A DNA stretch of 64,000 nucleotides from Straminergon stramineum (taxonomy: Eukaryota; Streptophyta; Bryopsida; Hypnales; Calliergonaceae), in NCBI GenBank assembly GCA_963920665.1, contig OY987265.1:5461001-5525000 (forward strand), read 5' to 3'. The notes below the pieces were generated by a model. That model did not search any database, was not told the DNA's origin, and saw only the letters and a program-made list of their open reading frames with translations. Made by a program: the position numbers and the translations under genes. This document shows, piece by piece, positions 46,983 to 58,159 of the stretch (the stretch's first letter is position 1; each line of letters starts with the position of its first letter).

Positions 46983-47821
46983 CCCCTAAAGAACCGGCCT
47001 TGTGTTTTTGGCAACATAACTTTTGGGGTAGGTTCATGTAAGCAAAGATTTAACTTATTTAGGCTAAAATATTTTACAAGGTGTGGACAAGGAATATCTT
47101 CCATGAGTGCTAAATTTCATTTCATTTGAGTATATTGTATACAAGTTAAAAGTTATGATGCAAAATGTTATTCATTTCTAAACTCGGGCAGCCCAAGTAG
47201 ATAAAAAATTATTTTTTTTAGAAATACAAAATTTGAAATTGGTTTTCACAACTTATATATATATATATATATATATATAGGGAAAGCTTTGAATCATTCC
47301 ATTTTGATCAATGATATGAACATGATGAGGACTTTTAGTTTGCAGGCAATTATAGAATCTCTACTCTAAATTAAACTTTCAAGTCCTTTATTTAATTCTA
47401 TTTTAAAAATATTAAAAAAATAAAATAAAGTCATAGGATGTAGATTGTTTATTACAACATTACAACCATTGAGATTGGCATTTTTCAATTCCATAACTAA
47501 ATTCTTAACAATTTAGTATTTTGAATCATTCTCTACTTCTTTCTACTTACTATTTTTTGCTATATGTTGTACAATTCCAAATGATTTGAATTTTTTGAAG
47601 CATGTAGCCAACTTGCTTTTAATTTTGTCACTTCAAATGCTAATATCTTGCAATCCAAACAATGAAAATTTCTGAATTTTTTTCCACATCTTCTCAAACT
47701 GGCATACAACAAGATCCTACGGTTACATGTGTCTAAAAACAATTCTAATTTTTTTTACTTCTACTAGAAGTGGCAATTTTGGAGCATTTTTTGTGAACAT
47801 ATAGTCAAGGAACTTTAGGGG
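46983..47821. mobile_element. TTAA-flanked element, family B long form, copy 5 (inverse orientation)
   Basis: An 839-bp element between TTAA (46979-46982) and TTAA (47822-47825). It starts CCCCTAAAGAACCGG and ends AACTTTAGGGG. It is the reverse complement of the elements at 55992 and 62382, sharing TTTTTGGCAACATA near one end and the block CCAAAATTGCCACTTCTAG (on its complement) near the other. No transposase frame. Confidence 0.85.
47254..47279. repeat. (TA)n microsatellite inside a family B element
   Basis: About 13 TA dinucleotides. The copy at 55992 has a much shorter ATATAT at the corresponding place. Confidence 0.9.
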
Positions 47822-47825
47822 TTAA

Positions 47826-48023
47826 AGATTTTCAAAATAATCTACTATGTAATAAATTTGATGAAATTGTGGTTAGTTACCAATGTGCTTGAACAAATTT
47901 ATTAGTGTAAATTCAAAGCATACCCAAAATGGTAAAGAGGAAAAATTATAGATAAATCAACAAAACTATACAAATTGAATTCAACAACCACTTATCTTAT
48001 AACTTATGGATTTATAGCAACTA
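47826..48023. other. Short AT-rich spacer
   Basis: Nothing recognised. Confidence 0.3.
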
Positions 48024-48217
48024 CTATACTAAAAATGAAATTTTGTGTTAGCCACATTTATTGTTCAAAAAATGGTACAAGTTTTTATATTTTGATGAAT
48101 ATTATAACCAACTATGATAATTCCCCTCGTTGGTAAAAAATTTCATCAAAATGTAAAAACTTGTACCATTTTTTGAACAATAAATGTGGCTAACACAAAA
48201 TTTCATTATTAGTAAAG
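48024..48217. mobile_element. Near-perfect hairpin, probable MITE
   Basis: Left arm 48024-48099 and right arm 48142-48217 are almost perfectly complementary over about 76 bp (for example TTAGCCACATTTATTGTTC against its exact complement), with a 42-bp loop. The outer ends differ slightly (CTATACTAAAAATG against CTTTACTAATAATG). Such preservation implies a young insertion or selection. Confidence 0.75.
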
Positions 48218-50752
48218 AGAGACTCTATACCTCTAATTCCATCAAAATCATCTGTGTACTTTGAATGTCTTATAATTTTTGTACTATTTACATATCTTAA
48301 ACAAGTTTTGACAATCGAGGTTTTTGAAGAAGTAATCCTTATTTCCTCATGCTGTGAATTCACATTCAATCTCAAAATGTATACATGCTTGAAAATTTAT
48401 CAAAATGTATCTACCACTTAGATCAATGGCACTTCTATGATATTCAAATCTTCAATAAAAATGAGTCATTAGAGTTACAGAAGAAGATCTATAAAATTAA
48501 AAGATGAAATCAACAAATGCTTAGCTACATTTTTTTCCACTTTCACCTTCAAGTATCATTGATAATTCAATGGGGAATGCTTCAAAGCTTTCCATATACA
48601 CATAAATCTAGATTTAAAACATTGTTAAAATAAAGGATTCTTTGTGGGTTGTATAGCTCGTCCCCACTTTATAATTCAAAAAATGGATTTTTTGAGGTTT
48701 AATGGTAAATCAAAATGGTCATAAAATTTGTTGCCTTCAACATTGTACCAAATTTTATGGAAATCCAACCAAATTTGCACTTGTGTGTGGCCTACCCCAA
48801 ATTGAGAAATGGGCTCAAATTTTAGTTTTGTCCTTCACAAGTCAAATTTTATAAATGGTAAAAAAGATTTACTATATTTTTCCTACCAAAAATCTCGATG
48901 CAAAAGTAAAATTTTAGACCATTGCTATGCATGTTGGAGATTCTTTTATGAGCCTAAGAGCAAATGCTTGGGTAAGAGTGTGTCCAATCATCTAGAAAAT
49001 GGTCTTGAAAAATGGATGACTTGTTGCATCTGATCTAAGAAACTCACCCCACCCAACTTGAAAAGTGAATGCTTGTTGACTTGCATGTCTTAAAAAGGCA
49101 ACTAGGCTTGAAAACATAGTTTATTTTGCAAGCACGTGCTTGGCTTGAAAACAAAAGCACTTAGTTGATTATGTAGTTGATTCCTTGATTGATGTCTTGG
49201 TTCCTTTATCACTTGATTTTCAAGCTTCCCTGCCACACTCGGTGGTAATACTTTAAGACCTAAATCTATTGGATCCATTGCAATAATAGACTTGCTACAA
49301 TTATATTGGGTGGATCCTCTAAGTTTAGAACAATAACAAGAGTTCTTCTTTAAGCTATGTTATTTCATGATGTGATTGACAAAATGGAGAGCAAAAATAG
49401 CAGCAATTACTAACATAATGTGTAAGATTTCTCCTTTCAATTGTTTTGTGGAGAAAGCCATGGTCTTTAGTGGATCAATGAAGCTATTCCCATTTAGGGA
49501 CATGGATAAAACATGAAAACTATGAATGGAAACTTCTCTATTCATTCAAAAGTATCTATGTATATCCTAAAAGAGCAATGCCATCCCAAGATTTTGTAAC
49601 AATTTAGTTTATTCATTCATTGAAAAAAGGGAAATATATTTCTAAATATTTCATCAATATGTTTTGATATCATTGTGTAGCAAATTTTCACTCAAAATAC
49701 GAACCTTGGTAATAGGATTGAGCAACACAAGGAGTGGAAAGCAATTTAAGTAGCAACAATTACATGATAGTGGGAGTTAGAATTGCATATTGAAGAAATT
49801 TTTGAACCTCTCTTTTTTCTTGCATTTGAGGCTAACCACTAAAAGCATCATGAATTATGAAGTTAAGGATTTTTTCAAAATGCAAGGAATGGACTGCATT
49901 TTGAGAATCTCTTTTTGCTGCTCTCTCCTCACGGCTCTCTTGATCCTTCCTAGTTTTTTCTCGTACAATAAAAGAGTATCAAAGTTCCATTTTTAGTTAT
50001 CTCTCTTGCACACACCACTACTGATAACCAAAGTGCAATCTTCTACTACAAATTCATAGAGGTAATCTCCTACTTGATAAAGGCACTATCAAAATAAATT
50101 ATGAATTTTATAAAAGTACACTCACTACCAAAAATCAAGACTAGGCTCTCAAAAAATCTCATGCCTTAATTGTATATATCATATTTTTGCCAATTTCCAG
50201 GTTCTTGCACCCCATCTTGATCCAAATGTCAATGCCATATTTTATTTATGGATGTATGTACCTTAGAACATGATCACCCTTATGCGCTAAGGGTTTGACA
50301 CTCTTCAAATGTGGATGAAAAGTATTATGGGCCCTTACAATATGATCTTGACACTCAATCCTAATGGGTCAAAAAATGGGTCTTTGAAATCATTGTTCAT
50401 CCTAAGTTTAGTTGTTTTATCCTTCATTCTACTTGATGAGTGGTCACTCGACTATTTATAGGTCAGACTTGGTTAACTGGGATGAAGGACAAGGAAATTG
50501 AGGCCTCTTCAAAATTAGATGGAAAATTTGAATGTGGCAAGTTTGGTGAGTAAGGTTGTGGATGTTCTCAATGAAATTGAACATTGTATAAAATATCCCC
50601 TATTATGTAACTTGATCTAAAATTGAGGCACCAATTGCCAACCACATCCAATACCCAACTTGTAGGATGGAGTATTTCCAACCAAGGGTTCAAACAAATT
50701 TCCAAACTCAGCTTGGAATGTATTTTTTTGGCCATTTTCAAGGTTGGGACTA
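48218..50752. other. Gene-free AT-rich region
   Basis: No supportable gene. Short frames lack domains. Sequence around 50420-50490 may be decayed retroelement. Confidence 0.4.
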
Positions 50753-51100
50753 TAGTAGGAACATCCATAACTGTCAATTTGAGCAATTCAGCGTAGTTGG
50801 GGTCAAATTTTTCTAAAAAAAATATTTTTTCAATATTAGCAATTGAAAATAATGAATTAAAAATATTAGAATTTTTGGATAAGGCATCTAACTTCTATGA
50901 ATTTTCAAAGTAAAACTCCCTAAGGCACTCATAACCACACTCTACTAAATCTTCCTTGATTATAGCACCAAAATCTGAAAAAATTAGAGCCCACCAACCA
51001 CAATTAAGTGCGGAGATGGTTTCAAGGTACATTAGAAACACTTTGAGGGGAACTCTACTTTCAAACTATGGATACACTAATGTCATGGGTGTTCCTACCT
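50753..51100. mobile_element. TA-flanked MITE, GTAGGAAC type, copy 1
   Basis: A 348-bp element between TA (50751-50752) and TA (51101-51102). The termini GTAGGAACATCCATAACTG and (right, reverse complement) AGGTAGGAACACCCATGAC match. The interior is the reverse complement of the element at 57781-58157. Confidence 0.75.
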
Positions 51101-51102
51101 TA

Positions 51103-51655
51103 GTAAGATTATGATGCATGTTCCGAAGTAGACAATGAGCAAGAAAGTAGGAAGTAGCTAGTGAGTGGGAAAGCAATTCTTGAATGATCGGAATTGGAAG
51201 ATTCTAGACATTGTCTATAGTTCATGAGTACTTTTGGGCTCCCCAAATTCATAGTAATTTCAATTTTGGGAATAAAATTGTGAAATTTGACAATCCCCAT
51301 ATTTCCTATCTTCATGCATTGGAAAAAAATTCCACCACCTGAGACTTCTCACGATCTATTGATTTTGCTCCAAACTCGCTTAAATGATCGGCTACTTGTG
51401 CTTCAACCCAAGGTGTAGTTTTTGAGCAAATTTTCGCTAAACAACGACAATTTTTTTTATCTAGGGAATACTTGGTGAAATATTCTTGCTTTCCAATGGA
51501 TGCAATCACTAATTTGCTATCCAATCTTGGGATGGTATCACTCTATTTGGGATGAATATACATCATTTTGGATGAATAAATGAGATTTCATCCATCGATT
51601 GCAAGTTTCATACATTTTCATGGATGTAAATAGCTTCCGATCCTTCCAATGATTA
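51103..51655. other. Gene-free spacer
   Basis: No supportable gene or repeat ends seen. Confidence 0.3.
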
Positions 51656-52580
51656 TCACTTTCTTCACTACCTCAAATAAATGAAAATGAACAAAACAAA
51701 ACAAAACAAAGAACAAAAACAAAAACAACAACAAAGATCTTCTTAAAATAAGCTGTGGCTGCCGGTCTTGTACTTTGCCCCTTGCAATGATATTCCGTTT
51801 CATTTGTTTCAAACTAAAACAAAAACAAAAACAAAACCTGCCTCAACCTAAGTTAATAGCAACATCATCCCCCAATGGAGAGCAATGAAAAAGTAGCCCC
51901 CCCCGCCCCCCAGGCAACCGACTAACTACAGTAAGTAACTAAAAAGCTGACATCAATCCTGCTACAGTATTCAGAATTCATCCTTCAGAATTCATCCCCT
52001 ACTGTAATGAATGAATTGCTTCAAGTTCCCAAATATCCCCACCGCCCCCACTCAATACCCGATCCGGACCCAGCCCCCGTATCTCTCCAGTAGAACCTAC
52101 CGTACCGTACCGGATATCTACTGGATATCTACTGCATAATCGATCGTACCATATCGATACCATAGTGGGACCGTAGTTCGGGGGAGCTTGCCGGCTTGCC
52201 CTCCAATGGCAACCCCAATCCCCCCTCGTACGAAGATACGGTACTGTACTGTTTGTCCCTCCTGTCGTGTACTGTACTGTACTGTCCCCAGTGTGGTACA
52301 GTAGTCTTCTTATTAATGGACTTCCCTCCAAGGGCCTTTCCTCTTTGTCTTTTTCTTTTTCTTTTTCTTTTTGTTTCTTTTCTTTTTTTTGGAAACAAAT
52401 GAAAGGACCTTTCCTCTTTGAGCAACCCTCCAAATAAAGCCAGGTCCTCTGGGACTCCTACAGTAGGACTTGGTCTGGTCTGGTCTGGTCTGGACTTGGC
52501 AACAACTGAATGGGGAGCTTTTTCCACTGGGACAGGAAGGACAAGGAAGTTGTAAAACAATTAATTAATTAATTAATTAC
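51656..52580. repeat. Cluster of simple and low-complexity repeats
   Basis: A dense run of simple sequence: AAAAC repeats (51685-51735, 51808-51838), a C-run (51897-51910), CTGTA and GTACC repeats (52100-52280), TTTTTC repeats (52340-52390), TGGTC repeats (52472-52495) and (TTAA)n (52560-52578). The overlapping frames in this region encode only repeat-derived residues and are not real genes. Confidence 0.7.
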
Positions 52581-52898
52581 GAGGAGGCGTACGTAATAAC
52601 TTTTACAGGGGCTGCAGGGAGTGCAGGCCCGCAACCGGCAGCAGCAGGCAGAAGGGGCGGGGAGCCGGGGACGCTATACAGGTGACGCGTGTCGGTGGGC
52701 GGCCGTGGTCTAGTCTAGGACGCTTAAGGAAGTGGGGGAGAAGGAGCTCGTGCCTCGTGGGGGGGACAAGGGACGGACAGGTGGCGGACGTACAGGATTC
52801 CGGGTCATGCGGAAGAGATACCCAGACAGAGATACGCTTGAGCTTATGATACTGTACTGTAGGCTTTACTGAAAGAAAAAAAAACCTTCAGAATATTA
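52581..52898. other. GC-rich, CpG-rich island without an attached gene
   Basis: About 300 bp of high-GC sequence rich in CpG (GGGCGGCCGTGG, GGTGGCGGACG) within AT-rich DNA. It looks like a promoter or leader, but no coding exon follows within reach. It may be a captured or orphaned promoter. Confidence 0.45.
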
Positions 52899-52997
52899 AT
52901 GACTCCCAATGAGTATTTTAGTGTTTTTTTAAAGTAGATGATGTCACATGGTTCCGAAAGGGATGATTTCCACGGTCACCAATCTGTCCTTTAAGGG
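52899..52997. mobile_element. Family A MITE, copy 7 (truncated on the left)
   Basis: The right 100 bp are well preserved: GACTCCCAATGAGTATTTT, AAAGTAGATGATGTCACATG and GATTTCCACGGTCACCAATC, ending CCTTTAAGGG followed by TTAA (52998-53001). The left half is missing. Confidence 0.7.
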
Positions 52998-53001
52998 TTA
53001 A

Positions 53002-53670
53002 GAGCATCTCAACTGGCCTTGCAAAATGCGGGGTGATTTGTTATGCAAAATGCAAGGCCATCCAATTTACAAGTCAAACCGCCCCACCCATAGCATGCTA
53101 AGGCATACGACCCATTTGCAACCACTTAAGCAATTACGCATATATGGAGTTTGGGATTCTTGAGTGGAGAAATTTTCCTATGTTCAGAAATAGAGTTGGG
53201 AAGGGTTCCATATTTTTTCATGATTTTATTTCTCAAAACAAAATTATTATGAATTTTTTAGCTTAAGATTTTGTTCGACCCATATTGGTCATATAGATTT
53301 ATGTATTTCCAACCAAGGGTAGGTTGCAATACTGATAGTCCTATAGCCAAATATATTGTACCACAACTACATTTAGAACTGTGCCACAATTAATAACCAC
53401 TCCTGACTACTTGATCAGGAAGAATTGTAGTCTACATGGCGGAAATGCAGAGGTGTGTGATTGGAATGCAGTTGGCTCCCTTATAAGTTCCCAAATTTGG
53501 ACCACTTTGCAAGGTCCATGCTATGGGGGGAAAGTGTTGGTGCTCTTGTCTCATGTAGTTTGCAAGCCATGCTTTGGCTTGCAAACTATCCCCATTTTGC
53601 AAGCTACCTGAGGCTTTTGGTCCAGCCTCTTATCAAGTTCATCCGTTTTGCACGACATGTAGGGATGCTC
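53002..53670. mobile_element. Element with GAGCATC termini between TTAA and TTAA
   Basis: The left end GAGCATCTCAACTGGCCTTG follows TTAA (52998-53001), and the right end GGGATGCTC precedes TTAA (53671-53674). Terminal pairing extends inward over CTTGCAAAATG on the left against TGCAAAACGG on the right (complement). Its left TTAA is also the right TTAA of the truncated family A copy. The interior from 53100 to 53440 matches 60800-61130. Non-coding. Confidence 0.55.
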
Positions 53671-53674
53671 TTAA

Positions 53675-54357
53675 AGTTATTGTTCCGTTCATAGCTAGGG
53701 GGCCGTGGATGGATATATTGTTTGGGAGAGAACCGGTAGTGGAGCCAGTGCCTAATGGAGAATTTATGAAGGAAACTCAACTTTTTGCGGCCTAAATTAT
53801 GGATCTTTTGGACCATGCATCTCCGTGTCACCTTCATGGTATTGTTAGCAAAGCTCTCTTGAGGAGAGGAGGGGTGTACAAGCTTTGTTTTATGGTATTT
53901 GTTTTGTAGCATTTCAACCTACAATGTGAAAGATATGGATTTTTGAGTTACTTTTGGGTCTTAAATTCTCATGAATTACGAATTTTTTCAGACCATGAAT
54001 CTTCGAGTCACCTTCTTAGTACATTTAGAAAGCATACTATGAGGAAGGGTGCACCGGCTTTGTTTCATGGCATTTGGACCTATGGTGTGAAAGTTATTGA
54101 AGTTTGAAGTTTTTATGAATTAAAAAATTAAGAAAATGATTAACTTTTATTTTGGTTGTGGTGATGGCACAGGGCATAAGCTAGTTAGTCATTAATTTAG
54201 AAAAGAGCCTACAACCTTTATCAATAAAGACCCATATTTCCTTTGTAAAATTCAAAAGGAAACATAGGTCTTTTCCATAAACTAATTCCATTCAAGTCAT
54301 TTTCTTAACTTTACAAAAACAATCCATTAAAAAATTGATAAATAATATTACAACTTG
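53675..54357. other. Gene-free spacer
   Basis: No supportable gene. ATTTCCTTTGTAAAATTC near 54237 resembles the core of the Stowaway element at 17953. Confidence 0.35.
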
Positions 54358-54545
54358 CACTATAAGAAATCCATGTTTTTTGTGATGTTTAAAAAAACAT
54401 GCAAGAACATTTTTTCTAACATCAGCGGTCTTTGCGTAGACGTCAACTAAAATCCATTATAATTGACAAGCAAAAAACGTCCCAAAATTTGAAAAAACAT
54501 GTTTGATTTCAGCTTGTTTTTTTCTAACATCACAAAAAACATGAT
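54358..54545. mobile_element. CACTA-like terminus with subterminal inverted repeats
   Basis: CACTATAAGAAATCCATG at about 54358 resembles the CACTA transposon end. The segment ATGTTTTTTGTGATGTT (54373-54389) is repeated inverted at 54525-54541. The opposite terminus was not found, so this is a partial call. Confidence 0.4.
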
Positions 54546-55079
54546 CTTCCAAGCTCCCAACAATGTGGCACATAGATGCCATTGCGACACCATATAAGCA
54601 CCACTTGGACAAGGAGAGACACGTGGGATTTTTTTTCATCCAGCCCGTCCATGATATGGCACCGAACTTGGCACTCGATGTGGTAGCGGGAAAAGTGATG
54701 TGGCAACCAACAAGGGTGACATGGCTGCCTAGTCAGCACATTTTTCTATCATTTGAGAATTTTAATAGTGTTTTTTGAAATGTCAACGTAGACATCAATG
54801 TAGATGTCAACTTAGATGTTTAGATGTTTTTTGAGACATCAATTGGTGCATGCTAGATCCATAAGTCAAGTTCAACAAAAAATAATTATTTAATAAAAAA
54901 ACAAAAGAAAAGAAACAAGAAAATTTCCTGTGTTCAATTATATGACCTACAATATTGAAATTAAGATAGTAGTTTTTTATTTCACTTGTCTCATTTTGTA
55001 CTAGCTTCCTGATCTCCCTGTGCTCTGCTTCTAGAAAAATAACCAATTAGAGTGTGAAAACAAAGGATCTTGAATCAAT
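54546..55079. other. Gene-free spacer
   Basis: A small direct repeat of GTAGACATCAATGTAGATGTC units lies at about 54785-54835. No gene seen. Confidence 0.35.
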
Positions 55080-55345
55080 CAAAAAATTGTTTGGACCACC
55101 AACTAATTGGTTTGCAAAAATGAAAGGTAGGAATGTGGCCGCCGCTTTCATGAGATTGTTAGATTTTATTTGCTTGCCATTTCAAATCCAAATCTAATAT
55201 TTGGTTTGATGAAGGCACACATGTTCTTGGACAAGGCGGATATCAATTTAGGAATAGCCTTTGAGGATTTGGGAGTGTATGAACAAAGCGGGTCTCGGTT
55301 TGTCATGGCGGCCAATCTTTACTCTGTTGTTTGTGTCTACTCAAT
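55080..55345 (+). repeat. Dispersed repeat D, copy 2
   Basis: Matches 18780-19075 in ordered blocks, including GCTTTCATGAGATTGTTA, CATGTTCTTGGACAAGGCGG and GCCTTTGAGGATTTGGGAGTG. Confidence 0.5.
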
Positions 55346-55987
55346 GTAATGGAATTTAGAGTTTAGTTTCAAAAGTGACATGTCTTTGAAAGATGAGCAT
55401 TATATCCTTTACAAATTTGAAATTGAAGGGAAGTAGCCAATGAGAATAAGATTTTGACAAGTAAAGAATGCATTGGTGCCCTTGGTAAAGAAACACAACT
55501 CTTTCTATAACGAGGAGGCAAATTACTAGGGCACCTCCAAGAACCTCCCGAACGATGGTTGTGAGTGACAAGCGCATACTTTCATGCTTCATTTATTGGA
55601 GAGAGAGCATCATCGGTAGTTCGGCAAATCTTCCATTTATTATCACCACTAGGATTTTTAGGGCTTCTTTCTAATTGTAGTGAGAAGCCATGGATAGCAA
55701 ACTTTTAACCAATGAGAGCATCCAACATTGAAAAAAATCAAGGAGTGTGACTTTTATAATCAAAAATTTAAGTCCAAGGAGAGAATGATGTAGACAACAC
55801 TTTTGTCCTTCATGGCAGAACATCACACAAATTTCGAGTCCAACAGAATTGTAGTTAGACCCATTTGAAGAGGTGGACTTCACTAGAATTGTAGCTTGCC
55901 ACTACTTACAATATTAATTCCCAATGCAATCTTTTTAGATTTCATATTCTTGACAATTGATAGTGTTTTAAATGTATTCTTTGAATT
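55346..55987. other. Gene-free spacer
   Basis: Nothing recognised. Confidence 0.3.
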
Positions 55988-55991
55988 TTAA

Positions 55992-56936
55992 CCCCTAAAG
56001 GTATTTGACTATGTTTTCAACAAAAATGCTCCAAAACTGTCATCTCTAGTACACGTACCAAATTTTAGAAAAAATATATTTTTGAACAAATGTAACCATA
56101 GGATCTTGTAGTACGCTGGTTTGGGAAGATGTGGGAAAAATTTCAGAAATTTCCACCGTTTGGATTGCAAGATATTAGCATTTGAAGTGACAAAAAGTCT
56201 TTTTTGGGCCCTGCAAAAACCTGGGCAGCTGCACCTCACAAGGTCAAATCATTATGAAAAAATGTCCAAAATGGTTGTAACTCTTTGGATTCATTCTCCA
56301 AGTCATATTGGCTACATGCTCAGAAAATTTTATATCATTTGGAATTGTACAACATATAGGAAAAAAATAGTAAGTTGAAAGAAGTAGAGAATGATTCAAA
56401 ATAGTAAATTGTTAATAATTTATTTATGGAATTGAAAAGGGCCAATCCCAATGGTGAAACTATTGTAATAAACAATCTACACCTCACATTTTATTTTTTT
56501 CCAAAAATATTAAAAATTGAGTTAAATAAAGGTCTTCAAAGTTTATTTTAGAGTAGAGATTCCATTACTACCCACAAACTACCCACAACTAAAACTCTTC
56601 ATAACTTTCATCTCATAAATCAAAATGGAATAATTCAAATCTTTCCATGTATATATAAATCAAGAAAATGAATTTCAAATTTTTATTTTAAAAAAAAGTG
56701 ATTTTTAAAGAATTTTTTTTTGCTACCAAGGCTGCCCGTTGAGCAATGAAAACAACATATCATACAATAACTTTTTAACCATGTATTCGAAAGTTATGAA
56801 AATTGTTGGGTCTTAAGGCTACTCCTTGGGCACATGTTGTGTGAAAATTTCAAAGAACAATAAATAAAAATTTCATTCATAGTGAGCTGTCCGAAATCGC
56901 TATGCTGCCAAAAAACACCATTCGATCCTTTAGGGG
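55992..56936. mobile_element. TTAA-flanked element, family B long form, copy 6
   Basis: A 945-bp element between TTAA (55988-55991) and TTAA (56937-56940). It starts CCCCTAAAGGTATTTGAC and ends GATCCTTTAGGGG, so the outer terminal repeat is CCCCTAAAGG on both sides. It aligns along most of its length with 62382-63310 and, inverted, with 46983-47821. No transposase frame: a non-autonomous element. Confidence 0.88.
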
Positions 56937-56940
56937 TTAA

Positions 56941-57778
56941 ATTTTCATGGCTCTTGTGCTAGTTGAATAGCATATAATATTCTTAAAGACTAGATTGGAA
57001 GTACATCAATCCCCAAAGCATGTCTTTTGTAGCTCAAAAAGTATCCCTTCAATATGAGTGCCACCAAAAAAAATCAAAATTCATAATTTTACTTTTATGC
57101 TAACAATCTTCCTACATAATTTTCAATATTTAGCATGGAATTAATTAGAGGATAGATTTTCAATTTAGATTACAAATGATATTTATGATTATTGGTAACA
57201 ACAATTGTAAATCTAACTAAACATTGTAATTCATAATTCAATCTAAAACTTATGTTTATTGATCAATATAAAATTACGATTTAAAAATATATTTTTAAAT
57301 ATATCTTTACAAATCTCTAATTGAATTTTGAAAATGAGTTAAGGTACTAGGGACCAACTCCCACCAATTGCAAGTTCCATAATGTAAGCAAACATAAAGA
57401 TTTTCTATAATTTATTTTGGAAATATATCATTTTTAGAAAAGATAGTATTGGGATGAATTGTTAATTCTTTAGCAAAAGTCATTTATTTAGCATAGGATT
57501 TTAAAAAGAATTTAAAGGCAAATCCAAATATAAATTGTTCAATGTTCACAAATTGAGAGATTCTCTATATATGGCAAGCCAACATTCATTTATTTCCTTA
57601 AGAAAAAGATGTCATAGGGACAATCAATAAATTTAGAATAAACTATGTTCAATTCTTGCCCTAAAAATATTCCATTAATACCCTACGTGAAGGTCAATTT
57701 CAAAAACATTTAGGAAAAAAATTATATTTAAATATTGCAAATTGAAAAATCTTCAAATTACAAGATTCCTTTCACATT
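56941..57778. other. Gene-free AT-rich spacer
   Basis: No supportable gene or repeat ends. Confidence 0.35.
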
Positions 57779-57780
57779 TA

Positions 57781-58157
57781 AGGTAGGAACACCCATAACC
57801 ATGACTGTACCCACAGTTGAGAGTAGAATTTCCTTGAAGTGTTCCCTAATGTACCTTGCAACCATCTTCAAAGTACCTTGAAACCATCTCCATACTTAAT
57901 TGTGGTTGGTGGGCTCTGATTTTTTCAGATTTTGGTGCTAGAATCAAGGCAAATTTAGTAGAGTGTGGCTATAGGTGCCCCAGGGAGTTCTACTTTGAAA
58001 ATTCATAGAAATTAGATGCCTATTCCAAACATTCTATTTTTTTTTTTTGAAAATTCATAATTTTCAATTGCTAATACTGAAAAAATGTTTTTTGTTGAAA
58101 AATTTGACCTCAACTATGCTGAATTGCATAAAATGACGGTTATGGATGTTCCTACCC
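57781..58157. mobile_element. TA-flanked MITE, GTAGGAAC type, copy 2
   Basis: A 377-bp element between TA (57779-57780) and TA (58158-58159). The ends are AGGTAGGAACACCCATAACC and (right, reverse complement) GGGTAGGAACATCCATAACC. It is the inverse copy of 50753-51100, sharing TGGTTGGTGGGCTCTGATTT and GCTGAATTGCATAAAATGAC. Confidence 0.8.
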
Positions 58158-58159
58158 TA

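Noticed and set aside
51999..52560. Two overlapping minus-strand frames of about 143 codons
   Set aside because: They run through TTTTTC, TGGTC and GTACC simple repeats, giving Lys/Glu-rich artefacts.
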